Below are positions 1-9,514 of a stretch of DNA of 64,000 nucleotides, piece by piece. Source of the DNA: UBA8914 sp034002905 (lineage in GTDB: Bacteria > Pseudomonadota > Alphaproteobacteria > UBA9219); NCBI GenBank assembly GCA_034002905.1, contig JAVEZQ010000010.1:1-64000 (forward strand), written 5' to 3'. Made by a program: the position numbers and the translations under genes. Every line of letters begins with the position of its first letter. Within the stretch, counting starts at the first letter, position 1. The notes under the pieces are model-generated. The model had not been told where the DNA came from. It ran no database searches and worked only from the letters and a program-made list of their open reading frames with translations.

Positions 1-605
1 GTCATCATCTGGGCGGCAAGCTTGAGGCTGTCGGTGGCTTCCTCCTTTTCCGAGAAGGTATAGGCGCCATAGCTGATCTTGGGTTTAAGGCCGGGGCCCC
101 ATAGGTTCATGAGGTTTTCATAAAGCTTGTCGGCAATCGCTTCGCTTTTGCTCCATGCATTTTCCTGATTGCATCGGGGCAGGAGAATCCCGAACTCGTC
201 GGGTGCAAGGCGGCCAAGAATATCGCTGCGGCGAACTTGGCTGGCCAATGTGTCCGTGATGCACCGGATGGCTGAGTCTGCGATGGCGGTCCCATGGCGG
301 TTACGGATGGCTTCCAGATTATCGATGTTGAAATAGATAACGCTTGAGGTTCCGCCATACCGGTCGTCAAATGCAAGAAGACGGGCAACCTCCCGATTGA
401 AATCAGGGCGGTTCAGAAGCGTTGGAGGCTCCTTTTCCCTCGTTTCCTCGCTGCGTTGCAGATTCTTTAGGCGGGTTTCAAGCTCTTGGATTTGAACACG
501 TGCCAGCACCAGCTCGGCGCACAAATCGCGCCATACAGCCCTTTGCCCGGGGGTTAAAGGGGCATCGGCAAGCTTGTCTGTTAACAGATCCAACGGGGCG
601 CTCAC
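1..605 (-). CDS. GGDEF-domain protein with degenerate active site (partial)
   Basis: The gene is open at the left edge; about 201 codons are visible. The start is a GTG at 603-605 preceded by a strong CAGGAGG site. Residues 1-75 form a leader with a probable short coiled coil. A GGDEF-type fold follows, with a typical FNIDNL strand and NRHG turn. The active-site motif reads LAPDEF instead of GGDEF, so the two nucleotide-loop glycines are replaced. The RxxD inhibitory-site motif (RRSD) five residues upstream is intact. In this family a changed A-site with an intact I-site often means loss of cyclase activity with retained c-di-GMP binding; that function is inferred here. The gene is divergent from purE. 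Confidence 0.8.
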   Translation of the reverse strand, partial: MSAPLDLLTDKLADAPLTPGQRAVWRDLCAELVLARVQIQELETRLKNLQRSEETREKEPPTLLNRPDFNREVARLLAFDDRYGGTSSVIYFNIDNLEAIRNRHGTAIADSAIRCITDTLASQVRRSDILGRLAPDEFGILLPRCNQENAWSKSEAIADKLYENLMNLWGPGLKPKISYGAYTFSEKEEATDSLKLAAQMM

Positions 606-716
606 GCGGCCTCCTGTGGTTGATAAGGGCGGGATTCGTAACTTTTTTTCTTTAGCCTCTATGCATTTTCTAAAAAAGTTATTAACCTGCCCCTTTCTTA
701 TTGTATGGGGTTTTAG

Positions 717-1316
717 ATGTCCGCAGGAACCAAGAAAGCCAAAGTGAAAGCCACACAGACGAAAGCGAGCAAGTCGGTCAAGATGGCTTTGCCCATCGTA
801 GGCATTATCATGGGCAGCCAGTCGGATTGGGCGACCATGGAAAATGCCGCCAATGTCTTAGAGAGCTTTGATATTCCCTATGAAACTCTGATCGTTTCGG
901 CACATCGGACGCCAAAGCGGCTGTTTGACTATGCGACTTCGGCAGCGGGTCGTGGGCTTAAGATTATCATTGCGGGTGCTGGTGGTGCGGCGCATCTGCC
1001 CGGTATGACCGCATCCATGACTGCGTTGCCTGTCCTTGGCGTTCCCGTCAAGAGCAGTAGCATGGACGGGCTCGATAGCCTTCTGTCGATTGCCCAGATG
1101 CCTGCGGGCGTTCCGGTCGGAACGCTAGCCATAGGTACGGCGGGAGCTGTTAATGCAGGGCTTTTGGCTGTTTCAATTTTGGGGCTGGAAAATCCTGTCT
1201 TGGCCGAAGCCTATGCTGAATGGCGTGATCTCCAGACAACCTCGGTTGCGCTGTATCCTGACAAAACGAAAGCGGCACCGACCAAGCCAGCCAAGAAAGC
1301 AAAAGCGAAAAAATGA
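717..1316 (+). CDS. purE: N5-carboxyaminoimidazole ribonucleotide mutase PurE
   Basis: PurE converts N5-CAIR to CAIR in de novo purine synthesis, using the product of PurK. The core begins near residue 25 with VGIIMGSQSDW and carries the SAHRTP motif and the GAGGAAHLPGM loop of class I PurE. At 199 residues it is longer than the usual 160-170. The excess is a lysine-rich N-terminal tail of about 22 residues and a Lys/Ala/Pro-rich C-terminal tail of about 18. The next in-frame ATG (783, just before the core) would remove the N-terminal tail but is not preceded by a clear ribosome site. The stop overlaps the purK start (ATGA), so the two are translationally coupled. Confidence 0.95.
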   Translation: MSAGTKKAKVKATQTKASKSVKMALPIVGIIMGSQSDWATMENAANVLESFDIPYETLIVSAHRTPKRLFDYATSAAGRGLKIIIAGAGGAAHLPGMTASMTALPVLGVPVKSSSMDGLDSLLSIAQMPAGVPVGTLAIGTAGAVNAGLLAVSILGLENPVLAEAYAEWRDLQTTSVALYPDKTKAAPTKPAKKAKAKK

Positions 1317-2407
1317 AGACACTTCCAACGGGATCAGTGATTGGAATTCTTGGCGGGGGCCAGTTGGGCCGCATGACCGCCATGGCGGCGGCGCGTTTAG
1401 GCTATCGTTGCCATATCTACTGTCCCGAAAGCGAAGCGCCTGCACTGGATGTTTGTGCTTTTCATACACAAGGTGATTTTGACGACGAGGGAAAGCTTGC
1501 TGTTTTCGCGCGTTCCGTTGATGTAGTCACGCTCGAATGGGAGAATGTGCCGCTGCATGCGCTTGATGTGATTGCGCAGTATACGCCCGTTCATCCTGGC
1601 GCTTCTGTTTTAAAGATTGCGCAGGATCGCGGCCTTGAAAAAAGCTTTGCGCGCAAGGTCGGGATCGGGACGGCGGATTTCACACTCGTCAATTCGTCCG
1701 ATGAGCTGGAAGAGGCGATTAAAAACTATCACCTGCCAGTTTTGCTTAAGTCCACACGTATGGGCTATGACGGCAAGGGGCAGGTCAAGATCGTGACGTC
1801 CGCCGAAGCGCGTGCCGCTTGGGTTGAGATGGGAAGCCGTCATGGCATCGTCGAAGCTCTTGTCGATTTCGCGTGTGAAATTTCTGTGATCGTCGCGCGC
1901 CGCGAAGATGGCAAGACGGTCGCTTATCCGCCTGTTCAAAACACACACCGCAATCATATCCTTAATGAAACTGTTGCTCCTGCGCCTTTGTCGCGGGATA
2001 TTCTCGATCAAGCGGTGCAGACGGCGATCCATATGGCGGAAGAGTTGGGCGTGATTGGCCTTCTTGCGGTAGAATTGTTTGTGCTCAAAGTACCGGATAA
2101 AGACGGACAAATTGTTCTGCTTAATGAAATCGCGCCGCGTCCGCACAATTCCGGTCATTGGACGATTGACGCCTGTTCTTGCAACCAGTTTGAGATGCTG
2201 GTTCGTGCCGTGTGTGGTCTGCCGCTCGGCTCGGCGCGTCCCCACCACCGTGCGGTGATGCATAATATCGTCGGGGACGAAAGCGATCGTTTTGCTATGT
2301 GGCTGGCCGATCCTTCAGCGTGCCTACACCTTTATGGGAAAAAAGAAACTCGTGATGGCCGTAAAATGGGCCATGTGACCTTCCTGAAAGAAGTGTGGCG
2401 AGACTGA
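1313..2407 (+). CDS. purK: N5-carboxyaminoimidazole ribonucleotide synthase PurK
   Basis: PurK carboxylates AIR to N5-CAIR using ATP and bicarbonate. The 364-residue protein has the ATP-grasp layout: an N-terminal dinucleotide-like loop (ILGGGQLGRM, residues 10-20), the ATP-binding segment with KSTRMGYDGKGQ (about 143-154), and the metal-binding region with NEIAPRPHNSGHWT (about 270-285). Length and motif order are normal for the family. Its ATG overlaps the purE stop by four bases, forming a two-gene purine operon. It converges on the SNF2-type helicase gene with only 11 bases between the stops. Confidence 0.96.
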   Translation: MKTLPTGSVIGILGGGQLGRMTAMAAARLGYRCHIYCPESEAPALDVCAFHTQGDFDDEGKLAVFARSVDVVTLEWENVPLHALDVIAQYTPVHPGASVLKIAQDRGLEKSFARKVGIGTADFTLVNSSDELEEAIKNYHLPVLLKSTRMGYDGKGQVKIVTSAEARAAWVEMGSRHGIVEALVDFACEISVIVARREDGKTVAYPPVQNTHRNHILNETVAPAPLSRDILDQAVQTAIHMAEELGVIGLLAVELFVLKVPDKDGQIVLLNEIAPRPHNSGHWTIDACSCNQFEMLVRAVCGLPLGSARPHHRAVMHNIVGDESDRFAMWLADPSACLHLYGKKETRDGRKMGHVTFLKEVWRD

Positions 2408-2418
2408 GGGACGATCAC

Positions 2419-5400
2419 TTACTCCCCCATCAGCCAGCGAATATCATCTTGTGACAGATTGGCAGCGGCGCTTGGATTATCGCCGAAGAGAGCCGAGGCA
2501 AGGCCTGCTTTTTTGTGTTGTAATTCGAGAATGCGCTCTTCGACTGTATCTTTGACAATCAGCTTATAGACAAAGACAGGCTTGTCCTGACCAATGCGAT
2601 GGGCGCGATCCGTTGCCTGATTTTCAACGGACGGGTTCCACCATGGGTCATAATGAATGACCGTGTCGGCAGCTGTGAGGTTGAGACCCGTGCCGCCCGC
2701 CTTGAGGCTGATAAGGAAGAGGGGAACTTCGCCCGCCTGAAAGCGCTTGATAGGCGTTGCGCGATCTTTGGTCGAGCCCCGCAGCTCCACATATGGAATA
2801 TCAAGTTTCTTAAGCTCCGGCTTGATTAAATCCAGCATGCTGGTGAATTGCGAGAAGAGGAGAATGCGCCGCCCATCCTCGATGAGGGTCGGGAGCATCT
2901 CCATCAGTTCCTCAAGCTTGGCAGACTCCTCGACTTTACGCGCTTCGTCGAGCTTGACGAGACGTGGGTCGCAGCATGTCTGGCGCAGTTTTAAAAGCGC
3001 ATCCAGAATGACGATGTGGCTACGCGCAAGGCCCTTGGCTGTGATTTCCTCGCGGACGCGGTCATTCATGACATGGCGCACGCTTTCATAGAGATCTTGC
3101 TGACGTTCAGAGAGCGTGACGCGGCGAATGATTTCCGTTTTGGGGGGCAATTCTTTTGCCACCTCGGTCTTGAGGCGACGCAGAATAAAGGGACGTAGAC
3201 GGCGAGCGAAAAGGTCTTTGCGCTCCGTATCCATCTCTTTTTCAATCGGATTGCGATAGTATTTGGAAAAGCTCCGGTGATCGCCAAGAAGCCCGGGCAT
3301 CAGGAAGGTGAAAAGGGACCATGCCTCACCCAGATGGTTCTCGACGGGTGTGCCCGTCAGGCAAAGACGCTGTTTGGCCGAAAGGCTGCAGGCCGCTTGG
3401 GTCATCTTCGCCGATGGATTTTTGATGGCCTGCGCTTCGTCGAGAATGATCAGATCCCATGTCACCTTCATCAAATCTTCGCTGTCGCGCGGTAAAAGCG
3501 GGTAGGTAGTCAGCACGATATCGCTTTGCTTGATCTTTTTGTGCAGTTTCAAGCGATCCTTGCCGTGAAGCGTCAGGATTTTGAGATCGGGCGTGAAGCG
3601 CGCAATTTCGGCTTGCCAGTTTGCAATCAGGCTGGTTGGCATGATGATAAGGCAGGGGCCCTCCATCAATCCCTTTTCTTTTTGCGCCTGAATATAGGCG
3701 AGCGCTTGCACGGTTTTGCCAAGGCCCATATCGTCGGCCAAAATGCCGGACAGACCATAGCTGCCAAGGAAGTTGAGCCAGTTGTACCCATCGACCTGAT
3801 AAGAGCGCAGGGTTGCTTTCAGAACTTTCGGAAGCGCGGTTTTTTTGATGCCTTCGAAAGAGGCAAGCTTTTCGACAAGCTTGCGGAGCTGGCTTTCGCC
3901 GACCCAGCGTTTGCGCGTGATTGCCTCAAGCTTAAGGAAGGCCGCCGTTAAATCCATCGAGACTTTGAGCTTGCCTTCGTCGTCCAGAGGCTTTTCGTCA
4001 TACAGCTCGACAAGCGTTTTCAGAATCGAGCGAATGCGATCAGCGGGAAGGGCGATGCGACGCCCGTCAGGCAACGGTGCAAAACATTTGCCGGACTGGG
4101 TCAGGTTTTCGATATCCTCGCCGGATTTGATCTCCTTGAGCATCGAGACAAGGATGGGCAAAAGCTCGATCCGCTGGCCTTCGACAGTGATGCCGAGATC
4201 CATGGCAAACCACCACTCACCCTTTTGGGTAAAGGAGGCCTCAATATCCTGCGTATCGGGATCGATGATCTGTTGATCCTGTCGTGTATGATCGACAATC
4301 TCGACACCCGTCTCTTTAAGCGTGCCCTTGCCAAGATAATGGAAATCAAGCCAGAACCACGGAGAAGGATTGAGTGAAGCAGGCACCAGCAATTGCTCGG
4401 TAGCGGTATCGCGCTCGCTATCCTGCAACGGAAAGAGCCTCAGGCCGTTTTCTTCGATGGTTTTAAGATAGTGTTGCTCCGCCTTCGGATTGCGCGGATA
4501 AAGTGACAGCTCGTCACCGCTAGCCACGCCATAATGCGGCTCGGTATTATCGGGTGCAATCGCAGTGCCTTCGTACAGGAACGACAGCCGCGCATAGCTT
4601 TCGCCATGCTGGCCCTTGGGCAAGATTTCGATGCGAGCGCGTGGCGCTGTCTTCTTGGTTGCTCCTTTTTTGATAATATAGGGGTGTGGGACAGGGCTGT
4701 GCTGCGTTGCCATCTTTTGTCGCAAGGGTTCGATTTCATTTTCTTGGACAATGGGCGCTTTTAAAAAGGCGCTGACTGTTCGACGATCTTCCTCGCACAG
4801 AAGAGGGCCAGCCTCAAGAGTCAGGGGATTGAGATACCACGGGCTTCCCGAGGTCAGAATCTGAAGGCCGGAAAGAGAAGGAATGATCGCTGGTTTCTGT
4901 CGCGTACCGCCGGATGTTATCCAGTTTAACTGAGCGTGGACGGGTGAGCCAAGCGTGAGCGGTTGCACCGCAAGCGCTTCGTCGTTGTGAAGAAAGGCAC
5001 GGCCTGTTCGGATGATTCGTGCGAGGAAAAGGTCGATCAGCTCCGGATCAACGGGAAGTTCCCAATAGGCTTGATTGTCCTTTGCGCTTAGCGCATCGAA
5101 CGACAGGATCATGAGCGCGTCGTGATCACGTGAGGTGAGGATTTTATCCTGATTGTTGAGGGAGTCGAGTTGCGCGGCCGTGAGCGTGCGATAGCGGCTC
5201 CATGAGCCGTCGCGCAAGCGATGCTGGATTGCAGGAACAATTTTGGCTCCCGCCGAGCTTTGTGGATCGATAACTAGTAAATAGATGATGCGGTCGGAAA
5301 GGGCTTCGGTTTTGTCCCCGTCGGTGCTGCCCAAGGACTGCAGCCATTGTGTGAGCGGCCACGACAGGGTTTCTTTCTTTTGTCCCTTGTTCTTGGCTTT

Positions 5401-5718
5401 GACGATTGGCGATTTGATGCGTTCATGCTTTCGCATTTGCTGCGCGATGGCTTCGTATAAAGCGGCGGCGCCGTGTTTGCACATATAGCCCATGGGGCAG
5501 CTGCAATAGCTTTCAATTTTGGTGAGGCCGTGCTTTTTGAGGATCTCGATATCAACAGTATAAGGCGTGCGGGCGCTGCCTTGGACAAGGGCTTTAACTC
5601 GCAAGGACTTCTCGTCGATATCAACGGATTTGACGTGCCCGTTTATATGATAGATACGACCGGCTTCGCTATCGCGCGCCTCAAAGTTTTTGACGATATC
5701 AAGTGTATTAATGATCAC
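2419..5718 (-). CDS. SWIM zinc-finger SNF2/RapA-family DEAD-like helicase
   Basis: A 1099-residue Swi2/Snf2 ATPase of the bacterial SWIM-containing type. The N-terminus carries a CxCx5CxH SWIM zinc motif (Cys72, Cys74, Cys80, His82). A long beta-rich middle region precedes the helicase core: motif I DDMGLGKT near residue 660, DEAQ box near 761, LTGTPVEN shortly after, and C-terminal motifs SLKAGGTGLNL and QATDRAHRIGQ near 1020-1055. The start is GTG at 5716-5718 with an AAGG about nine bases upstream. Members are ATP-driven DNA translocases; the substrate here is unknown. It lies downstream of trpS, separated by a hairpin, and no nuclease or methylase partner sits beside it. Confidence 0.9.
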   Translation of the reverse strand: MIINTLDIVKNFEARDSEAGRIYHINGHVKSVDIDEKSLRVKALVQGSARTPYTVDIEILKKHGLTKIESYCSCPMGYMCKHGAAALYEAIAQQMRKHERIKSPIVKAKNKGQKKETLSWPLTQWLQSLGSTDGDKTEALSDRIIYLLVIDPQSSAGAKIVPAIQHRLRDGSWSRYRTLTAAQLDSLNNQDKILTSRDHDALMILSFDALSAKDNQAYWELPVDPELIDLFLARIIRTGRAFLHNDEALAVQPLTLGSPVHAQLNWITSGGTRQKPAIIPSLSGLQILTSGSPWYLNPLTLEAGPLLCEEDRRTVSAFLKAPIVQENEIEPLRQKMATQHSPVPHPYIIKKGATKKTAPRARIEILPKGQHGESYARLSFLYEGTAIAPDNTEPHYGVASGDELSLYPRNPKAEQHYLKTIEENGLRLFPLQDSERDTATEQLLVPASLNPSPWFWLDFHYLGKGTLKETGVEIVDHTRQDQQIIDPDTQDIEASFTQKGEWWFAMDLGITVEGQRIELLPILVSMLKEIKSGEDIENLTQSGKCFAPLPDGRRIALPADRIRSILKTLVELYDEKPLDDEGKLKVSMDLTAAFLKLEAITRKRWVGESQLRKLVEKLASFEGIKKTALPKVLKATLRSYQVDGYNWLNFLGSYGLSGILADDMGLGKTVQALAYIQAQKEKGLMEGPCLIIMPTSLIANWQAEIARFTPDLKILTLHGKDRLKLHKKIKQSDIVLTTYPLLPRDSEDLMKVTWDLIILDEAQAIKNPSAKMTQAACSLSAKQRLCLTGTPVENHLGEAWSLFTFLMPGLLGDHRSFSKYYRNPIEKEMDTERKDLFARRLRPFILRRLKTEVAKELPPKTEIIRRVTLSERQQDLYESVRHVMNDRVREEITAKGLARSHIVILDALLKLRQTCCDPRLVKLDEARKVEESAKLEELMEMLPTLIEDGRRILLFSQFTSMLDLIKPELKKLDIPYVELRGSTKDRATPIKRFQAGEVPLFLISLKAGGTGLNLTAADTVIHYDPWWNPSVENQATDRAHRIGQDKPVFVYKLIVKDTVEERILELQHKKAGLASALFGDNPSAAANLSQDDIRWLMGE

Positions 5719-5752
5719 TCTTTTGGGCCTTTTTATTATATCGAAAAGATCA

Positions 5753-5780
5753 ACGGCGCAGGATACAAATCCTGCGCCGT
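5753..5780 (-). terminator. Terminator-like hairpin after trpS
   Basis: A perfect 12-bp inverted repeat (5753-5764 with 5769-5780) closes a four-base loop just beyond the trpS stop. On the minus strand the stem is followed by a weak T-rich stretch (GATCTTTTCG). It would end trpS transcription or attenuate read-through into the SNF2-type gene, whose start is 35 bases further on. Confidence 0.55.
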
Positions 5781-5815
5781 GATTTCAAGCTTTGCATTGC
5801 GGGTTTATGCTTAAT

Positions 5816-6811
5816 TTAACTCTTCCAGAAACCGACAAGGTCTTTGATCTCCTGTAGATGAGGCTGGGTCAGGGCATTGGCCTTTTCCGCGCCTTTCTTG
5901 AGGATGTTGTCGATTTCGGTCGGATCGGCCATCAATTCACGCATACGTGTGGTGATTGGCACCAGCTTTTCGATGGTGACATCCGCCAGATCCTTCTTAA
6001 AGGTCGAAAACTGCGCTCCAGCATAGTCCTTAAGCACATCCTGTGACGATTTGTCGGTCAGACTGGCGTAAATGGAGACAAGGTTTTCAGCCTCGGGCCT
6101 TTCTGCTAGTTCCTTCACCGTTTCGGGCAGCGGAAGCGGGTCGGTTTTAGCCTTGCGGATCTTTTGTATGATTGTGTCGGCATCGTCGGTCATATTGATG
6201 CGTGAATAATCGGATTCATCCGATTTGCTCATCTTTTTACTTCCATCACGCAGCGACATGACACGTGTTCCTTCGCCCATAATCAGAGGCTCAGGAATGG
6301 GGAAATATTCCCCGAACGTACCATTAAAGGCGATCGCAATATCACGCGTTAATTCAAGATGCTGTTTCTGGTCTTCACCAACAGGAACATGTGTGGCTTT
6401 GTAAACCAGAATATCGGCGGCCATCAAAACAGGATAGCTGTAGAGCCCCAGCAATTGGCGGTCGCGGTTCTTGCCTGCCTTTTCCTTGAATTGCGTCATA
6501 CGGTTCAGCCAACCGAGCGGCACGCGTGTCCCTAAGATCCAGCTGAGTTCAGTGTGCGCTTGTATGGCGCTTTGGACAAACAAAGCGCTTTTGCTGACAT
6601 CGATTCCTGAAGCCATGTAAGCGCATGCGACTTCACGTGTCGCCTTGTTCAGTGCAGCTGGGTCCTGTGGGATCGTGATCGCGTGAAGATCGACAACGCA
6701 GTAATAGCATTCATAGCTATCCTGAAGCTTGACCCAGTTCTTGAGCGCGCCGAGATAGTTGCCAAGGTGAAGATTGCCGGTCGGCTGCATGCCGGAAAAG
6801 ATGCGATTCAT
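5816..6811 (-). CDS. trpS: Tryptophanyl-tRNA synthetase
   Basis: Charges tRNA-Trp in the cytoplasm. The 331-residue length is typical. Class I signatures are present: the HIGH-like HLGN near residue 17, after FSGMQPTGN, and the KMSKS loop (KKMSKSDES) near residue 195. VPVGEDQKQH, the conserved block before the KMSKS domain, is also clear. The ATG at 6811 has GGAG eight bases upstream. It follows murJ on the same strand after a 119-bp gap, an arrangement often seen in Alphaproteobacteria. Confidence 0.97.
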   Translation of the reverse strand: MNRIFSGMQPTGNLHLGNYLGALKNWVKLQDSYECYYCVVDLHAITIPQDPAALNKATREVACAYMASGIDVSKSALFVQSAIQAHTELSWILGTRVPLGWLNRMTQFKEKAGKNRDRQLLGLYSYPVLMAADILVYKATHVPVGEDQKQHLELTRDIAIAFNGTFGEYFPIPEPLIMGEGTRVMSLRDGSKKMSKSDESDYSRINMTDDADTIIQKIRKAKTDPLPLPETVKELAERPEAENLVSIYASLTDKSSQDVLKDYAGAQFSTFKKDLADVTIEKLVPITTRMRELMADPTEIDNILKKGAEKANALTQPHLQEIKDLVGFWKS

Positions 6812-6930
6812 GAGGAAGTCTCCTGTAACGAAAATAAAATGAGGCTAGAGGCAATAGATGGGACTAGCGCCATCGCCCTTCGTTACTGGAAATCCATACA
6901 CGTAAATCTGTATCGCACATTTGTGTCGGC

Positions 6931-8487
6931 CTAATGTTGTCTATTGCGCCGCAAGGGCGTCAGAAGCTCGCTCAATCGCGCCGCTCCGCTGACATGTAAT
7001 AGCACAGCATAACCCAAGGTGGAAAGGGAAATTATAAGTACAAGACCGCCTGCTTTGCTGAAAAACGTCGCATTTTCGAATAAAAAGCCCGTTCCTTGCT
7101 GCAAAAAGTAGGTAAGGGCACCCATGCCCACGGCACTGATCAGGAGACGCGGGATACGACGGCGCAGGGTATCATCAACCATTTGCTCCCCCCTTTTGCG
7201 CAGCTGGCGTTGGAGCAGGATCACGTTCAACCATGTCGCCAAACTGGTTGCGAGCGCCATGCCAACATGTTGTAGCCAGCCAAGCATGAGTACTGCAAGG
7301 ATGACATTCGCAGCCATGCAAATTAGTGCGATCTTGACGGGTGTTTTTGTGTTCTGGCGCGAGAAAAAGCGAGCGGCGAAAACCTTTGCCAACAAAAATG
7401 CGGGGACACACAGGGAATAGGCTGCAAGCGCACGCGCTGTCTGCACCGTATCGGTATGTGTGAATTCGCCATGTTCAAACAATGTTTGAATGATGGGCTC
7501 CGCAGCAAAGCAAAGACCAACCGTTGCGGGCAACCCAAGGATCAGACAAAACTCGATGGCCCGACTTGTGGTATGCTTGACCGCACTTTTGTTGCCATTT
7601 GTTTCATGCTTGGACAAGATCGGAAGAAGCGTTGTCGCAACGGCGATCCCGATAATACCGAGCGGAAGCTGGTTCAGCCTGTCGGCATAGTAGAGGTAGG
7701 AGACAGCGCCCGTAGGAAGGAGCGAGGCAAGAATGGTCGCAACCAACAGATTGATCTGTGTCGCGCCTGCGCCGACAGCACCGGGTCCAATATTTTTGAA
7801 AAGCTGGCGACAAGCCTCACTGAAATGCGGACGGATGAGTGGGATCATGGTGCGGGCTCGCCAACAGCTGATCAGGAGCCAGCCCGCTTGGATACCGCCT
7901 GAAACTAAGAGCCCCCAAGACAGGCTCTCGCCGATTGGCCACTTGAAAATGTTGGCAAGAAACAAGGCCGTGATCATTACGATATTGAGCATAACGGGCG
8001 CCAGCGCACCAGGGCCAAACCGTCCATGCGCGTTCAGAATGCCGCTTTGTAAAGCCGTGATCGAGATGAGAAGGAGATAGGGGAAAGTAATGGTGCTGTA
8101 GTGAACGGCAAGGTCGAACTTGATGGGTTCGTCATGAAAGCCGGGCGCCGTTAGCCGTATCACCCAGGGCATCGCGAGCATAATCAGGATGGTAAAGGGG
8201 GCAAGGATCGACACAAGGATGGCTAAGGCCTCTCCGGCAAAACGTTGCGCGACTTCATCGCCATGGCGTTCTTTTTCCGCCGTATAGAGGGGGACAAAGG
8301 CCGCCGAGAAGGCGCCTTCGGCAAAAAGGCTACGAAAGAGGTTGGGTAGGCGTTGCGCCACAAAGAAAGCATCGGCTTCGACCCCTGCTCCCAGAAAAGT
8401 TGCGGTGAGCGTGTCGCGCACAAAGCCAGCGATACGGCTAATCATTGTAAAGCCGCTGACGGTGAAAAGGGCGCGTGCGAAGCTCAT
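6931..8487 (-). CDS. murJ: Lipid II flippase MurJ (MviN family)
   Basis: An inner-membrane flippase that moves lipid II across the cytoplasmic membrane for peptidoglycan synthesis. It has 518 residues with about 14 hydrophobic segments. The family start is clear: ARALFTVSGFTMISRIAGFVRD, followed by ADAFFVAQRLPNLFR. The ATG at 8487 was chosen because upstream in-frame starts would overlap the preceding peptidase gene by over 100 bases, and the family begins at this residue. The start lies four bases after the stop of the prepilin peptidase gene, so the two are probably co-transcribed. Confidence 0.95.
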   Translation of the reverse strand: MSFARALFTVSGFTMISRIAGFVRDTLTATFLGAGVEADAFFVAQRLPNLFRSLFAEGAFSAAFVPLYTAEKERHGDEVAQRFAGEALAILVSILAPFTILIMLAMPWVIRLTAPGFHDEPIKFDLAVHYSTITFPYLLLISITALQSGILNAHGRFGPGALAPVMLNIVMITALFLANIFKWPIGESLSWGLLVSGGIQAGWLLISCWRARTMIPLIRPHFSEACRQLFKNIGPGAVGAGATQINLLVATILASLLPTGAVSYLYYADRLNQLPLGIIGIAVATTLLPILSKHETNGNKSAVKHTTSRAIEFCLILGLPATVGLCFAAEPIIQTLFEHGEFTHTDTVQTARALAAYSLCVPAFLLAKVFAARFFSRQNTKTPVKIALICMAANVILAVLMLGWLQHVGMALATSLATWLNVILLQRQLRKRGEQMVDDTLRRRIPRLLISAVGMGALTYFLQQGTGFLFENATFFSKAGGLVLIISLSTLGYAVLLHVSGAARLSELLTPLRRNRQH

Positions 8488-8491
8488 GAGT

Positions 8492-9268
8492 CTATGGTGT
8501 CGCGTAGACGTAAAGTTGATAATACAGGCATCCCGACAGCGCGAGACATAGCGCAGGGGCGAAAGGGAACTCTTTGGTCTTTGTGATCTGTTTCCACGCA
8601 AGGCCCATCATCGCGCCGATAACACCAGCGGCTATCAGAAACCAAGGGATGATCATCACGGGAACCCACAGACCTGCCGCTGCAAAGAACTTGACATCGC
8701 CCAGACCAAGCATTTCTTTTTTTCTGAGCTTGCTATAGCCGATCGCCAGCAAGAGGCCCATCGCCAAAAGACCTGCCGATCCAATAAGGCTCATGAAGAC
8801 GTCCGCTTGCCCTAACAGAAGCGCTGCGATGCCTGTCACGGCCAAAAACAGGTTGAGCCCGTCCGGAATTATGCCAAAGGAAAGGTCAATCACCGCGATA
8901 GCGGGCAAAAGGCCGAGCGCCATGCAAACCGGAATCATCAGCGGCGACCATCCCGCAAGGATAACAGCAATGATACCCATGACAAACGCGAGTAATTCAA
9001 CGGCGGGAATTACCCATAGCCCTTTTTTCTTTCCACATGGGCAGGCGAGCGACAGGGGGTTGGGGCGAAAGAGCCAGCCAAAGAGAGGGAAATATTCGTG
9101 GAGCAGAAGGGGGCGCAGGCAAAAAAGGCAGTGTGGCTTGCGGCTTTCCCCTGGCAGCCTGTCGGCTGAACGAAATCCGAAATGGGCTGATAGTGATGCG
9201 GTAACAAGGCTGATGAGGCCGCCCATTACAATATTGAAGATTAATGCCAGCGTATTGTTATCGTCCAT
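8492..9268 (-). CDS. Type IV prepilin peptidase (A24 family)
   Basis: An integral membrane aspartyl protease that cleaves the leader of type IV prepilins or pseudopilins. The 258-residue protein has a cytoplasmic loop with two cysteine pairs (CLFC near 47-50, CPCG near 74-77), as in PilD/GspO. The catalytic aspartates are in IDLSFGIIPD and in GLGDVKF, the latter matching the family GxGD motif. About seven membrane segments follow the usual order. The ATG has GGA eight bases upstream. No pilin or secretion genes are in the window, so its substrates lie elsewhere. Divergent from the fasciclin gene. Confidence 0.88.
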   Translation of the reverse strand: MDDNNTLALIFNIVMGGLISLVTASLSAHFGFRSADRLPGESRKPHCLFCLRPLLLHEYFPLFGWLFRPNPLSLACPCGKKKGLWVIPAVELLAFVMGIIAVILAGWSPLMIPVCMALGLLPAIAVIDLSFGIIPDGLNLFLAVTGIAALLLGQADVFMSLIGSAGLLAMGLLLAIGYSKLRKKEMLGLGDVKFFAAAGLWVPVMIIPWFLIAAGVIGAMMGLAWKQITKTKEFPFAPALCLALSGCLYYQLYVYATP

Positions 9269-9514
9269 AAGGGTTATCCTGCTTTTTATGCCCTAACTGC
9301 GGCATATGCCGCTTTTCGCTATATACCGCCCTTGTGTCCTAGCCCTAAACCTTTTTTAGTCGGGGCCAATCCTTTTTTACGGTTTATCTGGGGGGCTTTC
9401 CATAAAGATTTGATTAATATGTGTATCTCATAGTGCATCAAGAGGCTCGTTTTGGTACATAAAGACGGGTATATTCGTTTTGTGTTTGACCATCCCCCAA
9501 CTGTCGGAGAGGCT

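Noticed and set aside
1610..2263. A 217-codon minus-strand frame opposite purK
   Set aside because: purK is complete with all ATP-grasp motifs; the antisense frame has no known domain.
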